DNA of 6,831 nucleotides from UMGS1474 sp050946775. GTDB taxonomy: Bacteria; Bacillota; Clostridia; Oscillospirales; Acutalibacteraceae. Below the pieces are notes generated by a model. The model saw only the letters and a list, made by a program, of their open reading frames with translations, was not told the origin of the DNA and searched no databases. This document shows, piece after piece, positions 5,397 to 6,831 of this stretch (position 1 is the first letter of the stretch; the number at the start of each line of letters is the position of its first letter). The stretch is from positions 1 through 6,831 of the forward strand of contig JBMNVL010000104.1 in NCBI GenBank assembly GCA_050946775.1. Direction: 5' to 3'. The translations under genes were made by a program, and so were the position numbers.

Positions 5397-6758
5397 ATGT
5401 CTGTTCAGAATATCCATCAGGCGGCGTTTGAGAACATGTGCGGGGAATACCGGCAGCACAACCAGATCGGCGCCGACCTGTTTGAGAGATACGGCGTCAA
5501 GCGGGGCTTGCGCAACGCCGACGGCAGCGGCGTTATGGCCGGGATCACCGGCATCTGCAACGTCCACGGCTACGTCATCAACGAAGGCGAAAAGTCGCCG
5601 GTGGAGGGTCGTCTGGTCTACCGCGGGGTGGACGTTTACGATCTGGTGCGCGGCTGCGTGGAGGAAGACCGCTTCGGCTTTGAGGAGGTGGCGTGGCTGC
5701 TGATCTTCGGCCAACTGCCCACCGCCGACCAGCTGGCGGGCTTCCGGCAGGTGCTGGAGGACGCCCGTACCCTGCCCAATTCCTTTGCCGAGGATATGAT
5801 CATCAAGGCACCCTCGCCCAACATCATGAACAAAATGGCCCGTTCGGTGATGGCGCTGTACTCCTACGACGAGGCGCCGGAGGATCCTTCGCTGGAAAAC
5901 CGGCTGCGTCAGGCGGTCTCGCTGATCGCCATGCTGCCCAGCATCATGTATTACGCTTATCAGGTCAAGCGGCGGTATTACGATAAGGAAAATATCTTTC
6001 TCAATCAGCTGCGTCCGGGTCAGTCCACCGCCGAGACCATTCTCAACGGTCTGCGGATGAACGGGGAATTCGCCCCCGAGGAAGCCCGGCTGCTGGATCT
6101 GTGTCTGATGCTGCACGCCGAGCACGGTGGCGGCAACAACTCCTCCTTCACCGCCCGGGTGCTGGCCTCGACCGGCACCGATCTGTATTCCGCCGTCGGC
6201 GCGGCGATCGGCTCGCTGAAAGGGCCCAAGCACGGCGGCGCCAACGCCAAGGTGATGCAGATGAAGGAATACATCCAAAACGGGGTCAAAAACTGGGAGG
6301 ACGACGACGAGGTGCTGCGCTTCCTCAAGCGGATGATCAACAAGCAGGAAGGCGACCGTTCGGGGCTGATCTACGGGATGGGTCACGCCATCTATACCCT
6401 GTCCGATCCGCGGGCGGTGCTGCTGAAAAAGCACGCCTGGCAGGTGGCCGAGCACAACGGCTTCGGCGCCGAGTTCCGGCTGCTGGAATCGGTGGAACGG
6501 CTGGCGCCGCGGGCGTTTGCCGAGGTCAAGGGACTGGACAAGCCGCTTTGCGCCAACGTCGATCTCTATTCGGGACTGGTCTACCAGTCGCTGGGGATCG
6601 CGCCCGAGCTGTACACCCCGATGTTCGCCCTGGCGCGGATCGCCGGATGGTGCGCCCATTATCTGGAGGAGGCCTTCACCGACGGCAAGATCATGCGCCC
6701 GGCCTACAAGCCGATCACCAAGCCCCGTCCCTATCAGCCCCTGGCCGAGCGGGGATAA
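5397..6758 (+). CDS. Citrate/2-methylcitrate synthase (Si type)
   Basis: This 453-residue enzyme condenses acetyl-CoA with oxaloacetate to form citrate, feeding the oxidative branch of the TCA cycle and glutamate synthesis; some members use propionyl-CoA. The family's key residues are in place: H243 (LHAEH), H279 (GPKHGGAN), H330 (GMGH), R339 (DPRA), D389 (NVDLYSG), R414 (ALARIAGW) and R434 (MRPAY). H279 and D389 correspond to the catalytic His/Asp of the classical enzyme; H330 and the arginines correspond to substrate contacts. The N-terminal part has the EGRLVYRGVDVYDLV block (70-84). At 453 residues it is longer than E. coli GltA, with an extra stretch around 195-225. A start 70 codons upstream is rejected because the consensus promoter and ribosome site lie inside it. 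It is transcribed alone, with a terminator following. Citrate versus 2-methylcitrate cannot be decided from sequence; no prpB/prpD or aconitase gene is adjacent. Confidence 0.95.
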   Translation: MSVQNIHQAAFENMCGEYRQHNQIGADLFERYGVKRGLRNADGSGVMAGITGICNVHGYVINEGEKSPVEGRLVYRGVDVYDLVRGCVEEDRFGFEEVAWLLIFGQLPTADQLAGFRQVLEDARTLPNSFAEDMIIKAPSPNIMNKMARSVMALYSYDEAPEDPSLENRLRQAVSLIAMLPSIMYYAYQVKRRYYDKENIFLNQLRPGQSTAETILNGLRMNGEFAPEEARLLDLCLMLHAEHGGGNNSSFTARVLASTGTDLYSAVGAAIGSLKGPKHGGANAKVMQMKEYIQNGVKNWEDDDEVLRFLKRMINKQEGDRSGLIYGMGHAIYTLSDPRAVLLKKHAWQVAEHNGFGAEFRLLESVERLAPRAFAEVKGLDKPLCANVDLYSGLVYQSLGIAPELYTPMFALARIAGWCAHYLEEAFTDGKIMRPAYKPITKPRPYQPLAERG

Positions 6759-6773
6759 GCCAATACCGTTTTT

Positions 6774-6808
6774 CATCCCGCCCGGTGATCCGGGCGGGAT
6801 GTGTTTCT
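6774..6808 (+). terminator. Rho-independent terminator of the citrate synthase gene
   Basis: A perfect 12-bp GC-rich stem (6774-6785 with 6790-6801) closes a TGAT loop, followed by TGTTTCTT. It begins 15 bases after the stop at 6756-6758. The rest of the window to 6831 shows no gene. Confidence 0.88.
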
Positions 6809-6831
6809 TACGAAAAATCAACGATTCCGGC

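Noticed and set aside
6384..6413. GHAIY in citrate synthase in place of bacterial GHRVY as a possible active-site defect
   Set aside because: The substrate-contacting His and the downstream DPR arginine are kept, and Ala at that position also occurs in animal citrate synthases, so this is normal family variation.
5154..6821. A 555-codon open frame on the - strand opposite citrate synthase
   Set aside because: The opposite strand encodes a citrate synthase with all active-site residues; the antisense frame crosses the promoter and both terminator arms and resembles no family.

Overview
The window looks like chromosomal DNA from an endospore-forming, high-GC member of the Clostridia, perhaps an Oscillospiraceae/Ruminococcaceae-type bacterium. 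The reasons are an unmistakable Spo0A, a SpoVB-type flippase, peptidoglycan-binding modules of the kind seen in clostridial SleC-like proteins, strong AGGAGG-type ribosome sites, and GC-rich genes separated by AT-rich promoters. The placement is inferred from gene content; no rRNA or other taxonomic marker is present.

Left part (1-961, + strand): the 3' end of a small membrane protein carrying a GIIGGAD motif, translationally coupled (ATGA overlap) to an unrecognised six-helix membrane protein, closed by a hairpin terminator. Next (1068-1962) comes spo0A as a single-gene unit with its own sigma-A-like promoter and a strong hairpin terminator that it shares with the convergent operon.

Centre (1962-5161, - strand): a tight four-gene operon, read right to left. 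It encodes (A) an acidic-repeat protein with a carboxypeptidase-regulatory-like domain, (B) a protein with three peptidoglycan-binding-like modules, (C) a 94-residue protein with a fourth module, and (D) a SpoVB-like lipid-linked oligosaccharide flippase. B to C and C to D overlap by four bases, and A to B is separated by 13 bases, with B's ribosome site built on A's stop codon. A, B and C together resemble pieces of one SleC-like multidomain protein, so the operon may build or remodel the spore cortex. That role is inference.

Right part (5162-6831): a divergent 235-bp control region with a consensus sigma-A promoter (TTGACA-17-TATACT), a 26-bp palindrome, a second inverted repeat, and the same 13-base ribosome-site leader in front of both divergent genes. 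It is followed by a complete Si-type citrate/2-methylcitrate synthase and its terminator.

The coding content is mostly familiar families. I found no clearly new system. The points most worth a second look are the split SleC-like operon, the altered acidic pocket of Spo0A, and the structured divergent control region.
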